From NCBI GenBank assembly GCA_022826885.1, contig JAJDUB010000070.1, positions 1-64,000 on the forward strand: a DNA stretch of 64,000 nucleotides. The letters are read 5' to 3'. Below, in pieces: positions 46,387 to 55,519 of this stretch. Position numbers and translations under genes: made by a program. The notes under the pieces were generated by a model. It was not told the origin of the DNA and made no database searches. It was given only the letters and a program-made list of their open reading frames with translations. The stretch's first letter is position 1; each line of letters starts with the position of its first letter. The stretch comes from Gammaproteobacteria bacterium. GTDB lineage: Bacteria; Pseudomonadota; Gammaproteobacteria; Eutrophobiales; Eutrophobiaceae.

Positions 46387-47760
46387 TTACAGGAATGTAA
46401 TCTTCACCTGGAACAGTCTTTCCACCTCGGGCACGCGTTTCTTGTCTCCCACCAGCAGGATGACGTGGTCCTCCGATGCGATGACCGTGTCGTGATGGGC
46501 GATGATCACCTCGTCGTCCCGGACGATGGCGCCGATACTGGTGTCCGGCGGCAGGGCTATTTCCTCTATCGACCTGCCGACGACGTTGGAGGTCGTCCGG
46601 TCGCCGTGGGCAACCGCCTCGATTGCTTCCGCGGCGCCGCGCCGCAGTGAATGCACCACGACCACATCGCCTTTGCGTATATGGGCCAGCAGGCTGCCGA
46701 TGGTGGCCTGTTGCGGCGAGATTGCAATATCGATGACGTTGCTCTGCACCAGGTCCACGTAGGCTGCCCGGTTAATCAGGGCCATGACCTTGTGCGCCCC
46801 CAGGCGTTTCGCCAGCATACAGGAGATGATGTTGGCCTCGTCGGCATTGGTCAGGGCGCAGAAGACGTCGGTGTCGTCTATGTTTTCCTCGATCAAAAGC
46901 TCCTCGTCCGCGGCGTCACCGTTGAGGACGATGGCGCTGTTCAGTTCTTCAGCGGCTTTCTGCGCCTTTTCCGCTGACAGTTCGATGACCTTGACCTGGT
47001 ACCTGTTCTCCAGCAGTTTCGCCAGGCGCCGTCCGATGTTGCCGCCGCTGGCGATGATGATGCGCTTGACAGGCTTGTCCGTCTGCTTGGTGGATTTCAA
47101 CAGGCTCCTGATGTGTTTCGGAGCGCCGATGATGAACACTTCGTCATCGGCGAGGATTTCCGTGTCGCCGTCAGGGATGATTGTCTGGCCGCCGCGAAAG
47201 ATCGAAACGATACGAAACTCGATTTTCGGCATGTGCGCGGCCAGATCACTGATCCTTTTACCGGCGATCTCGCTTTGGTCGGTCATTTTCACCGCCACCA
47301 TCTGCACCCGGCCGGAGGCGAAATCAAGCACCTGCAGGGCGCCGGGAAAACCGATCAGGCGGGCGATATATTCGGTTACGACCTGTTCAGGGCTGATCAG
47401 GACGTCAACCGGCATGGCCTCCAGGGCAAACAACCGGTCGCTGCTCAGGTATTCGTTGTTGCGCACGCGGGCGATTTTCGTCGGCGTGTGAAACACCGTG
47501 TAGGCGACCTGGCAGGCCACCATGTTGGTTTCATCACTGTTGGTCACTGCGATGATCATGTCGGCGTCCCGCGCTCCCGCCTGGTCGAGCACCGACGGAT
47601 GGGACCCGGAGCCGTTTATGGTCTTCAGGTCCAGCCGTTCCTGGAGGTTGCGCAGGACCGCCGGATTGCGATCGATTACCGTAATATCATTGGCTTCACT
47701 GCAAAGGTTGGCGGCTACGGACGAACCGACCTGACCTGCCCCGAGAATGATAATTTTCAC
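46387..47760 (-). CDS. trkA: Trk potassium uptake regulatory subunit TrkA
   Basis: This 457-residue peripheral protein has two RCK units. The first Rossmann motif is IIILGAGQVGSSVAANL, and a second is IIIASGGNIGRRLAKLLE. It binds NAD(H)/ATP and controls TrkH. Its start overlaps the ntrX stop by 4 bases, linking K+ uptake to the two-component genes. Confidence 0.95.
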   Translation of the reverse strand: MKIIILGAGQVGSSVAANLCSEANDITVIDRNPAVLRNLQERLDLKTINGSGSHPSVLDQAGARDADMIIAVTNSDETNMVACQVAYTVFHTPTKIARVRNNEYLSSDRLFALEAMPVDVLISPEQVVTEYIARLIGFPGALQVLDFASGRVQMVAVKMTDQSEIAGKRISDLAAHMPKIEFRIVSIFRGGQTIIPDGDTEILADDEVFIIGAPKHIRSLLKSTKQTDKPVKRIIIASGGNIGRRLAKLLENRYQVKVIELSAEKAQKAAEELNSAIVLNGDAADEELLIEENIDDTDVFCALTNADEANIISCMLAKRLGAHKVMALINRAAYVDLVQSNVIDIAISPQQATIGSLLAHIRKGDVVVVHSLRRGAAEAIEAVAHGDRTTSNVVGRSIEEIALPPDTSIGAIVRDDEVIIAHHDTVIASEDHVILLVGDKKRVPEVERLFQVKITFL

Positions 47761-49115
47761 GATTTTATATCGATACCGAGAGACTTCAGCTTCCTGTAGA
47801 GATGGGTGCGTTCCATGTGGACGCTCCTGGCCATTTTGCTGACGCTGCCGTTGGCCAGTTTCAGCTGGTACTCCAGGTAGTCCCGCTCGAAGTTTTCCCG
47901 GGCCTGGCGCAGGGGGAGATCCAGGTTCTTCACACTATCGGAATCTCTTCTTGCCGGCGCATCTCCCAGCGCAGCCTCAACTTCATCCAGGTCGATAGTC
48001 GCAGCGCCTCCCAGTATCAGCATTCTCTGCACAAGGTTTTTCAGTTCCCGGGTATTTCCGGGCCAGGGATAGCGCCGCAGCCTGTTTTGCGCCGCGGTGG
48101 AAAAAGACCGGTAAGGCAATCCCTCGCGCTCGATAAACCAGGTGACGAAATACTCCAGGATGTCGGGCACGTCTTCATAGTGTTCCCTGAGCGGCGGCAC
48201 CGTAATCGGCACCACGTTCAACTGGAAATAAAGTTCATCCATGAAAGCTGCCTCCCTTACCCGGTCGGCAAGGTTGTAGCGGGTGGCGGCGATGATCCTG
48301 GCATTGAGCGGCACCGCTGCCGTACCGTTAACTCTTTTATAGGCCCGGCTCTTCAACACGTCCTGCAGGCGCGCCTGGGCTGCGAGGTCCATATCGGCAA
48401 TATCCTTGATGAACAGGGTCCCTCCTTCAGCCTCATCCAGGAAACCTCCCTGCGTGCCGCCCCTGGTCTCTTCGCCGTACAACTCGTTAAGCACGGCTTC
48501 CTGGTCCCTGGCCGGTACGCTCACGGTAACAAAGGACTTGTCCTTGCGCGCGCCGGCCGAGTGCAGGTAGCGGGCAACCACTTCCTTGTCCGTGCCCGGT
48601 TCTCCGACAATCAGCATCGGGGTTTCCAGGCCGGTAACCTTGTTCAACTGTTCGCGCAGTTTCATCATCAACTTGCTTTTGCCGATTATCCGGTGCGGTT
48701 CCTGTGCGTGCCGGCGCAGCCTCAGGTTTTCCCTGCGCAGCCGGGAGGCGTCCAGGGCATTTTTTATGGTGAGGGTCAGCTTGGCCATGGACAGGGGTTT
48801 TTCCAGATAATCGTAGGCGCCGAGACGCGTGGCCTCGACCGCGGTACCTATGTTTCCGTGCCCGGACATCATGATGACGGGATTGGTCAGCCTGCCTGAC
48901 TCACGCCACTCTTTCAACAGGGTAATGCCGTCCACGTCCGGCATCCAGATATCCAGCAGCACCAGCCTGGGCCGGAACTGTTCCAGCAGCGCCCGGGCGC
49001 CGGTGCCGTTTTCCGCCGTCGCCACCTCGAACCCCTCGTCTTCGAGGATCTCCCTTATCAGGTTCCTGATCTCTGCTTCGTCATCTACCACCAGTATTTT
49101 TTCGCCGGGGTTCAT
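47757..49115 (-). CDS. ntrX: NtrX-like response regulator with degenerate AAA+ domain
   Basis: This 452-residue regulator has a receiver domain (phosphoacceptor Asp55 in LLDIWMPDVDG), a central AAA+-derived domain and a C-terminal Fis-type HTH. The Walker A position reads GEPGTDKE (171-178) instead of GESGTGKE. No GAFTGA loop is found. The Walker B position reads GGTLFIKDIADM (231-242) instead of LFLDEI. It is therefore unlikely to activate sigma-54 by ATP hydrolysis and may act as a DNA-binding regulator of sigma-70 promoters. The start is ATG 49115. Confidence 0.9.
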   Translation of the reverse strand: MNPGEKILVVDDEAEIRNLIREILEDEGFEVATAENGTGARALLEQFRPRLVLLDIWMPDVDGITLLKEWRESGRLTNPVIMMSGHGNIGTAVEATRLGAYDYLEKPLSMAKLTLTIKNALDASRLRRENLRLRRHAQEPHRIIGKSKLMMKLREQLNKVTGLETPMLIVGEPGTDKEVVARYLHSAGARKDKSFVTVSVPARDQEAVLNELYGEETRGGTQGGFLDEAEGGTLFIKDIADMDLAAQARLQDVLKSRAYKRVNGTAAVPLNARIIAATRYNLADRVREAAFMDELYFQLNVVPITVPPLREHYEDVPDILEYFVTWFIEREGLPYRSFSTAAQNRLRRYPWPGNTRELKNLVQRMLILGGAATIDLDEVEAALGDAPARRDSDSVKNLDLPLRQARENFERDYLEYQLKLANGSVSKMARSVHMERTHLYRKLKSLGIDIKS

Positions 49116-49116
49116 G

Positions 49117-51321
49117 TTATGCGCCCCCGCTCCCGGTTGCGGCGCGCGCCTGCGCAATATCACTCCTGGTGACCGGCAGCCTGATGATGACACAGGCACC
49201 CGGTTCGTCCACGTTGTTCCTGATCATTACCAGCCCGCCATGTTCTTCCACTATTTTCTTCACGATTGCCAGCCCCAGGCCTGTGCCTTTCTGTTTGGTG
49301 GTTACGTACGGTTCGAATACGGTTGCCATTATATCCTCGTTTACGCCGCTGCCGGTATCCCTGATACGGATTTCCATGTAATCCATGGCCGGCTGGCTTA
49401 CACGGGCAGTGGAGACGGACAAAGCCAGGTTTTCTCCCTGCCTGCCTGCATCGAGCGCATTCTTTATTACATTATTGAAGACCTGCCGCAACCGGCCGGG
49501 GTCTGCACTGATGACCGACTGGTCCTGCGTGAGGTCAAGGGTGATGGTGACTCTGGTGTCCATGTCCTTATACAGGTCCACCACTTCCTCCAGCAGGCGG
49601 TTCAGGTCAACTTCGCGCGGCGCCATGACCGGCGCCCTGGCATAATCGGAGAACGCGTTGACCATGCCTTTCATGGTTTCCACCTGCTTGATAATGGTCG
49701 TGGTGAGCCGGTCCAGCGCGTCGGTCCGGTCCCCGGGATCTGCCCTGAGATACTTGTGACGTAATCTTTCGGCCGCCAGTTGTATCGGTGTCAGCGGATT
49801 CCTTATCTCGTGGGCCAGCCGCCGCGCCATTTCACTCCAGGCCGCGTCCCGTTGCCCCTGCAGCAACGCCGTTATGTCATCGAAAACGATGATGTGAACC
49901 GGGGCTTTTTCCCGGGCGGGGACAACGGATGTGCCCCTGCACATGAGCACCTGGCGGCCGCTGGCGCCGAACAGCGTTACCTGCTGGTCCCACACCTGGT
50001 CGCCCCGGTCCACGTGGGAGCGGATCAGGTTGTGCAGTTGTTCCAGGTGGGTATAGCGTTCACAAATTCCCCCGAATGGCCGGCCGGTAATTTCGCGGAT
50101 GTCGAGGCCGAGAATCCTGCCGCCGCTGATATTGACGGTGCGCAGGGAATTATCCGAATCCAGGACCAGCACGCCTGACGACAGCCGTTCCAGGACGGCC
50201 TCCAGGTATTTCTGCTGGGTCTCCGCCTCGTCCTGGCTGCTTTTGGCCGCATCCCTGGCGTTGGCGATCTTGCGGGTCATGTCGTTAAACGAGGCGACCA
50301 GGAAACCCAGTTCATCATTGCCCGGCACCCGTAGCGTGGTATGGTAATCGCCTTCAGCCACGGATTTGGTTCCTTCCGCCAGGTCGCGTATCGGCGCGAC
50401 CAGTCTCCTGGCGGAGTAGAACGCGGCCCATACCGCGGAGAACATGCTGAACAGGAAGACCATGGTCAGGATCAGGACAAAACTCAGCTTGAGCTGTTCC
50501 CTCAGGTAAGACAGTTCCTCATACTGGGTAAAAGCCGATTGAACGCTTTGCGCCAGTTCGTTTACCCGTTCGGTTACGGGGTACAAGGCATGAAGTATGC
50601 GCGGACCAACGCCGAATGCGTAACTGGGCAGGTTTACCACGACCCGGAATGACAGCCCGGCGTTTCTGATGGTGTCCATACCGATATAACTGTTGCCCTG
50701 CAAAACCTGGAACAGTACGCTGTCGTCGGGCGATTCCGGCACCAGGTTGTCCGGGTTTGCCGAACTGGAACCGATGATAATCCCCTGTCTCGTTATCACG
50801 GTCAGTTCATCGGCGCCGCTCCGGCTGCGCAGGCGGTCGACTTCAAGGGGGATCGACGCGTCAGGGGTCCGCGCTATATCTTCAGCCATTTCCTCAGACT
50901 GCCTGAGGAGTTCCTTCATGCGATTCTCAAGGCCAAGGCGGCTTAATTCCAGCGAGTCTTCCAGCGCCTGTTCGACGCGCAGGTCGAACCAGCTATCGAT
51001 GCCCCGGTACAGGAAATCAAGGGAGAAGTAGTACAGGACAAGCACCGGAGTGACCGAAAGAATCACGAACATGGTGACCATGCGCACCGTCAGACGAGCG
51101 CCGGCGATACGTTCCCTGGCCTGCTTGATCAGGTTGCGGATATTCAACCCGATCAACACGATGAGGGTGAGCAACCCGAGTGTATTGAAAATCAGCAGGC
51201 CGGTATGGAACTGGTAGAACTGAGCCGGGTTCTGCAAGGCCCTGCTCAATATCAGCAGTGATGCCAGCATACAGACGAACAACAGAATGCCCATCAGCAG
51301 TATCAATCGCCCGCTGTTCAT
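49117..51321 (-). CDS. ntrY: NtrY-like membrane histidine kinase
   Basis: This 734-residue sensor kinase has about four TM helices with an intervening periplasmic region (residues about 100-270), a HAMP domain, a PAS domain, a HisKA box (RRLAHEIRNPLTPIQLAAE, His phosphosite) and an ATPase domain (N-box FNNVIKNALDAG, G-boxes IRDTGSG and GTGLGLAIVKKI). It would phosphorylate the adjacent NtrX-like regulator. The start is ATG 51321, overlapping the DUF4390 stop (ATGA). In other bacteria NtrYX controls nitrogen or redox responses. Confidence 0.92.
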   Translation of the reverse strand: MNSGRLILLMGILLFVCMLASLLILSRALQNPAQFYQFHTGLLIFNTLGLLTLIVLIGLNIRNLIKQARERIAGARLTVRMVTMFVILSVTPVLVLYYFSLDFLYRGIDSWFDLRVEQALEDSLELSRLGLENRMKELLRQSEEMAEDIARTPDASIPLEVDRLRSRSGADELTVITRQGIIIGSSSANPDNLVPESPDDSVLFQVLQGNSYIGMDTIRNAGLSFRVVVNLPSYAFGVGPRILHALYPVTERVNELAQSVQSAFTQYEELSYLREQLKLSFVLILTMVFLFSMFSAVWAAFYSARRLVAPIRDLAEGTKSVAEGDYHTTLRVPGNDELGFLVASFNDMTRKIANARDAAKSSQDEAETQQKYLEAVLERLSSGVLVLDSDNSLRTVNISGGRILGLDIREITGRPFGGICERYTHLEQLHNLIRSHVDRGDQVWDQQVTLFGASGRQVLMCRGTSVVPAREKAPVHIIVFDDITALLQGQRDAAWSEMARRLAHEIRNPLTPIQLAAERLRHKYLRADPGDRTDALDRLTTTIIKQVETMKGMVNAFSDYARAPVMAPREVDLNRLLEEVVDLYKDMDTRVTITLDLTQDQSVISADPGRLRQVFNNVIKNALDAGRQGENLALSVSTARVSQPAMDYMEIRIRDTGSGVNEDIMATVFEPYVTTKQKGTGLGLAIVKKIVEEHGGLVMIRNNVDEPGACVIIRLPVTRSDIAQARAATGSGGA

Positions 51322-51857
51322 TGCCTGATTATCCACTTGTGCCAACCGCTGTCCGAACGCCATTTGTTAATCAGGAAGGCAACTGGCTTCATCGGCTGCG
51401 GCAGGTTTTTCACGTTAATCACACCCTTGATCAAACCACCCAGCTTCGGTTCGCCTGTTATTTCCCCCGTGTTCAATAACAAGTGCCGCTCGACCTTGCC
51501 CATGTATTTCAGGGCATTTTCCAGGGTATCGAACTGGCGTTGCTCGGATTTCCTGACGTCGGTAATAATATATACGTCTGACAGCGGGAGGTGGTCCAGC
51601 TTGAATTTTATCTTTGTTTCCTTGTAGACCCTGTCCCAGAGCCATTTGCGTTTTTCCCTGACCCTGACAATGATACGCACGTCCAGCTCCATGCCGTGGT
51701 CGAGCGCTTCCAGCAGGTCGTCATCCAGGTTGAAATTTATGCGCGCATCCACGTAGCAGGCGCCATCGACCACTTCGGAGGAGACATGTTCAATGATAAC
51801 CTCCTCAGTCGCCCAGGCAGCGGTGGAAAACAATACAAGGAATATCGCCCGAATCAT
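51318..51857 (-). CDS. DUF4390 protein
   Basis: This 179-residue protein has a short signal peptide (FLVLFSTAAWATEE) and the DUF4390 domain, with the basic segment RVREKRKWLWDRVYKETKIK. Members lie upstream of ntrYX in many gammaproteobacteria, as here. It is probably exported and may modulate the kinase, which is inference. The rsmB gene often found before it is not in this position. The start is ATG 51857. Confidence 0.85.
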   Translation of the reverse strand: MIRAIFLVLFSTAAWATEEVIIEHVSSEVVDGACYVDARINFNLDDDLLEALDHGMELDVRIIVRVREKRKWLWDRVYKETKIKFKLDHLPLSDVYIITDVRKSEQRQFDTLENALKYMGKVERHLLLNTGEITGEPKLGGLIKGVINVKNLPQPMKPVAFLINKWRSDSGWHKWIIRQ

Positions 51858-52071
51858 CGTATCTCCGGATTTATTCGGATATTGTAATCCACATGTGGAG
51901 GGAATTGCAGTTGTTTCCGTTTTCTCCGGCAGGTTATAATCAGTGCCGATTGATAATCCCCAACCCACTGTCAATCATCGCTCACTTAGTTACTGTTTAT
52001 CGTTACTGCTACACAGTTAACAAAACCAGAAAGATGTCAATAGCGTCAACCTCAATCGTTACGGATGGAAG
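51858..52071. other. Divergent intergenic region
   Basis: A 214-bp stretch that carries the promoters of DUF4390 and of the 52 kb amidohydrolase. No repeat of family A or B and no clear dyad were found in it. Confidence 0.4.
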
Positions 52072-54126
52072 ATGAAACAACGAACCCGCCTGCTTGCCGT
52101 GGCCACAGTCAGTCTGTCCTTATTTGTATTTTGCTCGAGAGAACAGGCGCCTGAGCCTTCGGGAAATGCAGCGTCCGCAACACAATCAGCGGATCTGGTG
52201 TTTACTAATGGTTACATCTACACGGTTGACGCAGAACGAACCGTGGCACAGGCTATAGCAGTGCGGGCTGATAAAATTGTTCATGTAGGTAGTAATAAAT
52301 CAGTGCAAAAGTATCTCGGACCAGGAACAAAGACATACCATTTGGGGGGACGCATAATGTTGCCGGGCTTGCATGACATGCATGTTCATGCCACGGGTCT
52401 GGCCGAGCCCAGTCTGTGCAACCTGGAAGGCGAGGTGAAACCCATGGAAGAGTTGGTTCCTTTCCTTAAGAACTGCCTTGAACGGGAGCGGCTTCCGGCG
52501 GGTGAGTGGCTGGTGGTGGTCGGCTGGGCCTCGGGTAACGAACCGAGTGACAGGTACAAAAATATGCGCATGGCGCTGGATGCGGTGTCGGACACGCACC
52601 CGATTGTATTGTGGAGTTCACACTCTGCTGCGTTTAACAGCGCTGCCTTCGCCCAGGCCAGGGATCTGGAAGGCCAGGTGGTGGGTATGAACAGAGAGAC
52701 ATTGCCTACGGTGTATGCGGACTACCGGGAGATGGTTTCAGTGGATGAAACCGGCGAGCCGACCGGCAAGGTAGTCGAAGATGCGCGTGATTTCATTCGC
52801 GATACCGTGTTTGAGGACCTGATGGGGCTGAATGAGGCGGCGGACTACGCCATGCCGGCGGTGGCAAAGATACTGGCTCAATCCGGTATTACCTCAATAC
52901 AGGATCCGATGTCGGTGGCGCGCACCCTGGAGATGTATGACTGGTACGAAAAAAGTGGTGAAATGAGTTTCCGCGTGAGAGCCCATTTTTACGGCCAGCC
53001 CCATGCCTCGGTTTACAGCAACGACCCCGATGTCATGGCGCGCATCCCCGAGCACGTGGCGCATTTCAGCGGGTTGCGCGATAAATACCGTGATTCGGAA
53101 TTTATCCAGGCCGACGGCGTAAAGTTTTTCATGGACGGTGGCTTGTATGGCGCGCCGCGCCCGTTTCCCGAACCACCCACCCTGCCGATTACCGGCATTA
53201 TCGGCGAGTTCAAACAACCGATTTTTTACGCCAGGGAAGACGGTTCGCTTGACCTCGCCGGCTACGTGGACCTGGATAGTGGAGCATGTGTGGACGCGCG
53301 TGATAATTTCACGGCTTACCAGGATTTCGACCGCGCCTCCGGTTTTGCCGAGGAGCACGGTTATCACCCGGCCCAGTGCGTCAAAACCAGCGGCCAACTG
53401 GGTCACAACGAGGACTATGTGAACGAGTATATCAGGCAGATGACCGAGGCGGGCTTCCACGTTCACGTCCACTCGGAGTCTGACCTGGCGATGCGTACGC
53501 TCACCGACGCCTTTGAGGCCAACAAGGAAACGGCGGACAGGCTGGGCGTCACGCAAACCATTGCCCATGCAACGCTGGTGCACCCGGACGACGCGCAACG
53601 TCTCGGCAAGCTGGGGGTTTACATTTCTACCACCTATAACTGGATGCTGCCTTACCCGGACAATATTGCGGTGATCCCCTTTTTTGAGGAGCTGGATTCG
53701 CTGGAGGGCATGTACAACCCGGCGCGGTATTTTATCCGGAACGTCTTCCCGGTGAAATCGCTGCTGGATGCGGGCTCACCCCTGGCGTGGGGCAGCGATG
53801 CACCCCAGGGAATTCGCGACCCTATGCCGTTCGCCAACATGCAGGCGGCGCTCACACGGGAACTGGACGGTCAGGTGCTGAATGCCAAAGAGCGCCTCAA
53901 TATCCACGAAGTCATTGCTTCCATGACCATCGAAGGCGCCAGGCTGATGGGACATAATGACAGACTGGGAAGTATCGAGGTTGGAAAAATTGCCGATTTG
54001 ATCATACTCAACCAGAACGTCGTGGAACTGGCGCAACAAGACCAGGCAAACAGAATCGGCGATACACTCGTCGACCTGACCCTGTTCAATGGTAGGGTGA
54101 TATACGAGCGACCACAACCACAATGA
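52072..54126 (+). CDS. YtcJ-type amidohydrolase, lipoprotein
   Basis: This 684-residue metal-dependent hydrolase belongs to the amidohydrolase_3 group. It has a lipoprotein signal with Cys after LFVFC at about residue 23, the HxH metal motif in GLHDMHVHATG, further His ligands near FHVHVHSESD and IAHATLVHPDD, and a terminal Asp in AWGSDAP. It would hydrolyse an amide or related bond outside the cytoplasm, with unknown substrate. It is followed 4 bases later by the NRAMP-like gene, which suggests one transcription unit. A paralogue lies at 57.5 kb. Confidence 0.88.
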   Translation: MKQRTRLLAVATVSLSLFVFCSREQAPEPSGNAASATQSADLVFTNGYIYTVDAERTVAQAIAVRADKIVHVGSNKSVQKYLGPGTKTYHLGGRIMLPGLHDMHVHATGLAEPSLCNLEGEVKPMEELVPFLKNCLERERLPAGEWLVVVGWASGNEPSDRYKNMRMALDAVSDTHPIVLWSSHSAAFNSAAFAQARDLEGQVVGMNRETLPTVYADYREMVSVDETGEPTGKVVEDARDFIRDTVFEDLMGLNEAADYAMPAVAKILAQSGITSIQDPMSVARTLEMYDWYEKSGEMSFRVRAHFYGQPHASVYSNDPDVMARIPEHVAHFSGLRDKYRDSEFIQADGVKFFMDGGLYGAPRPFPEPPTLPITGIIGEFKQPIFYAREDGSLDLAGYVDLDSGACVDARDNFTAYQDFDRASGFAEEHGYHPAQCVKTSGQLGHNEDYVNEYIRQMTEAGFHVHVHSESDLAMRTLTDAFEANKETADRLGVTQTIAHATLVHPDDAQRLGKLGVYISTTYNWMLPYPDNIAVIPFFEELDSLEGMYNPARYFIRNVFPVKSLLDAGSPLAWGSDAPQGIRDPMPFANMQAALTRELDGQVLNAKERLNIHEVIASMTIEGARLMGHNDRLGSIEVGKIADLIILNQNVVELAQQDQANRIGDTLVDLTLFNGRVIYERPQPQ

Positions 54127-54130
54127 TTAA

Positions 54131-55423
54131 ATGTCACTCCATTCCTTGATCGCCAAACTTGGCCCCGGCATTATTTTTGCCGCCACTGCCATTGGCATCT
54201 CGCATCTGGTGCAGTCGACCCGGGCTGGCGCGGACTACGGCCTGGCGATGGCAAGCTTCATCCTGCTTGCCTGCGTGGTCAAATATCCGGCTTTTCGTTT
54301 CGGTTCCGAATATGCCGCTACGACAGGGCAAAGCCTGGTTGACAGCTATTTCCGTCAGGGACGTTGGGCGATCCTGGTACTTGGCCTTGACCTGCTCATC
54401 AGTATGTTTGTAGGCACTGCAGCCCTTGCCCTGGTTACTGCAGGACTGATCGGTGGCGCCCTGTCGCTGAACCTCGACCCGAAATTGGTTGTGATGATTC
54501 TCCTGGCGCTTTGCGCGGCGTTGCTGATCGCCGGCAAATACCGTCTTTTCGAACAGGTCTCCAAAGGGTTTGTAGCCGTGTTGCTGGTGTTGATCCTTGT
54601 AGCCACCACTCTGGTATTGCCCGATATCAACTGGAAGGAAGCTGCCTTAACGCTTCCCGGGGAGATGAACCGGGCTACTTTGCTGTTTATCATTGCACTG
54701 TCAGGTGTCATGCCTTCCGCAATGGTTGTGTCGGTATTTCAATCTCTTTGGGTCTGCGCCAAGTCAAAGGATATGGGAACGTCCTTTAACCCCCCAGATG
54801 CGCGGTTCGATTTTAACCTCGGCTATGTGATATCAACCCTGCTGGCTTTTGGCTTCCTGATTCTGGGAACCGTACTCATGTACCAACCGGGTGTTACTGT
54901 GCTGGATTCTCCCAATGGGTTTGCCGCACAACTGATCTCCCTTTTTACGTCTTCGATTGGCGGCGTTGCCTATCCGCTGATCTCGTTAGTCGTAGTTGTA
55001 GTCATGTTGTCTTCCCTGTTAGCGGTTATCGATGCCTGTCCCCGCGTCATCGGCGCGTTGATCAGCTATCGAAAACAGTCCGACGCAGACCAGGCACGCC
55101 AAACGGCGCAGCAGGATTTCAGGGAATTAATGGACCGGGAAAATAAATACTATGCACAACTTGTCATCGTTCAGTGCATCGGCGCCGTGATTTTACTCAT
55201 GCTGTTTGCAGGCTCTTTCAGGGCATTCATCGATTTCGCCACCAGCATCGCCTTTGTTACCAGCCCTTTGATAGCATTTTTGAATCATCGCGCCATGTTT
55301 TCAGCGGATGTCCCGTCGGCGCACCGACCCGGTAAAATAATAGCCACATGGAGTTGGCTGGGTATTTTGTCCATGGGGCTGTTCGGTGTGAGCTATGTCT
55401 ACTTTGGCATTCTGGGCCAGTAA
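54131..55423 (+). CDS. NRAMP-related membrane transporter
   Basis: This 430-residue protein has about eleven TM helices and begins LGPGIIFAATAIGISHLVQS. In true NRAMP metal transporters the TM1 position carries DPGN; here it is replaced by AIGISH, so metal coordination as in MntH is unlikely. A second conserved region lies in TM6 (IALSGVMPSAMVVSVFQS). It is co-encoded with an amidohydrolase and followed by an oxidoreductase, which suggests that it carries an organic compound or a non-standard cation. The family call is secure; the substrate is not. Confidence 0.85.
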   Translation: MSLHSLIAKLGPGIIFAATAIGISHLVQSTRAGADYGLAMASFILLACVVKYPAFRFGSEYAATTGQSLVDSYFRQGRWAILVLGLDLLISMFVGTAALALVTAGLIGGALSLNLDPKLVVMILLALCAALLIAGKYRLFEQVSKGFVAVLLVLILVATTLVLPDINWKEAALTLPGEMNRATLLFIIALSGVMPSAMVVSVFQSLWVCAKSKDMGTSFNPPDARFDFNLGYVISTLLAFGFLILGTVLMYQPGVTVLDSPNGFAAQLISLFTSSIGGVAYPLISLVVVVVMLSSLLAVIDACPRVIGALISYRKQSDADQARQTAQQDFRELMDRENKYYAQLVIVQCIGAVILLMLFAGSFRAFIDFATSIAFVTSPLIAFLNHRAMFSADVPSAHRPGKIIATWSWLGILSMGLFGVSYVYFGILGQ

Positions 55424-55519
55424 CTACCTGTAAATTAGAGCGATGTATCAAAACCACAACTATCGACCTCCTATGACTCCAGGTGCTTCCTTTCTCAGGT
55501 AAAGAGGCCAGGACGAAGA

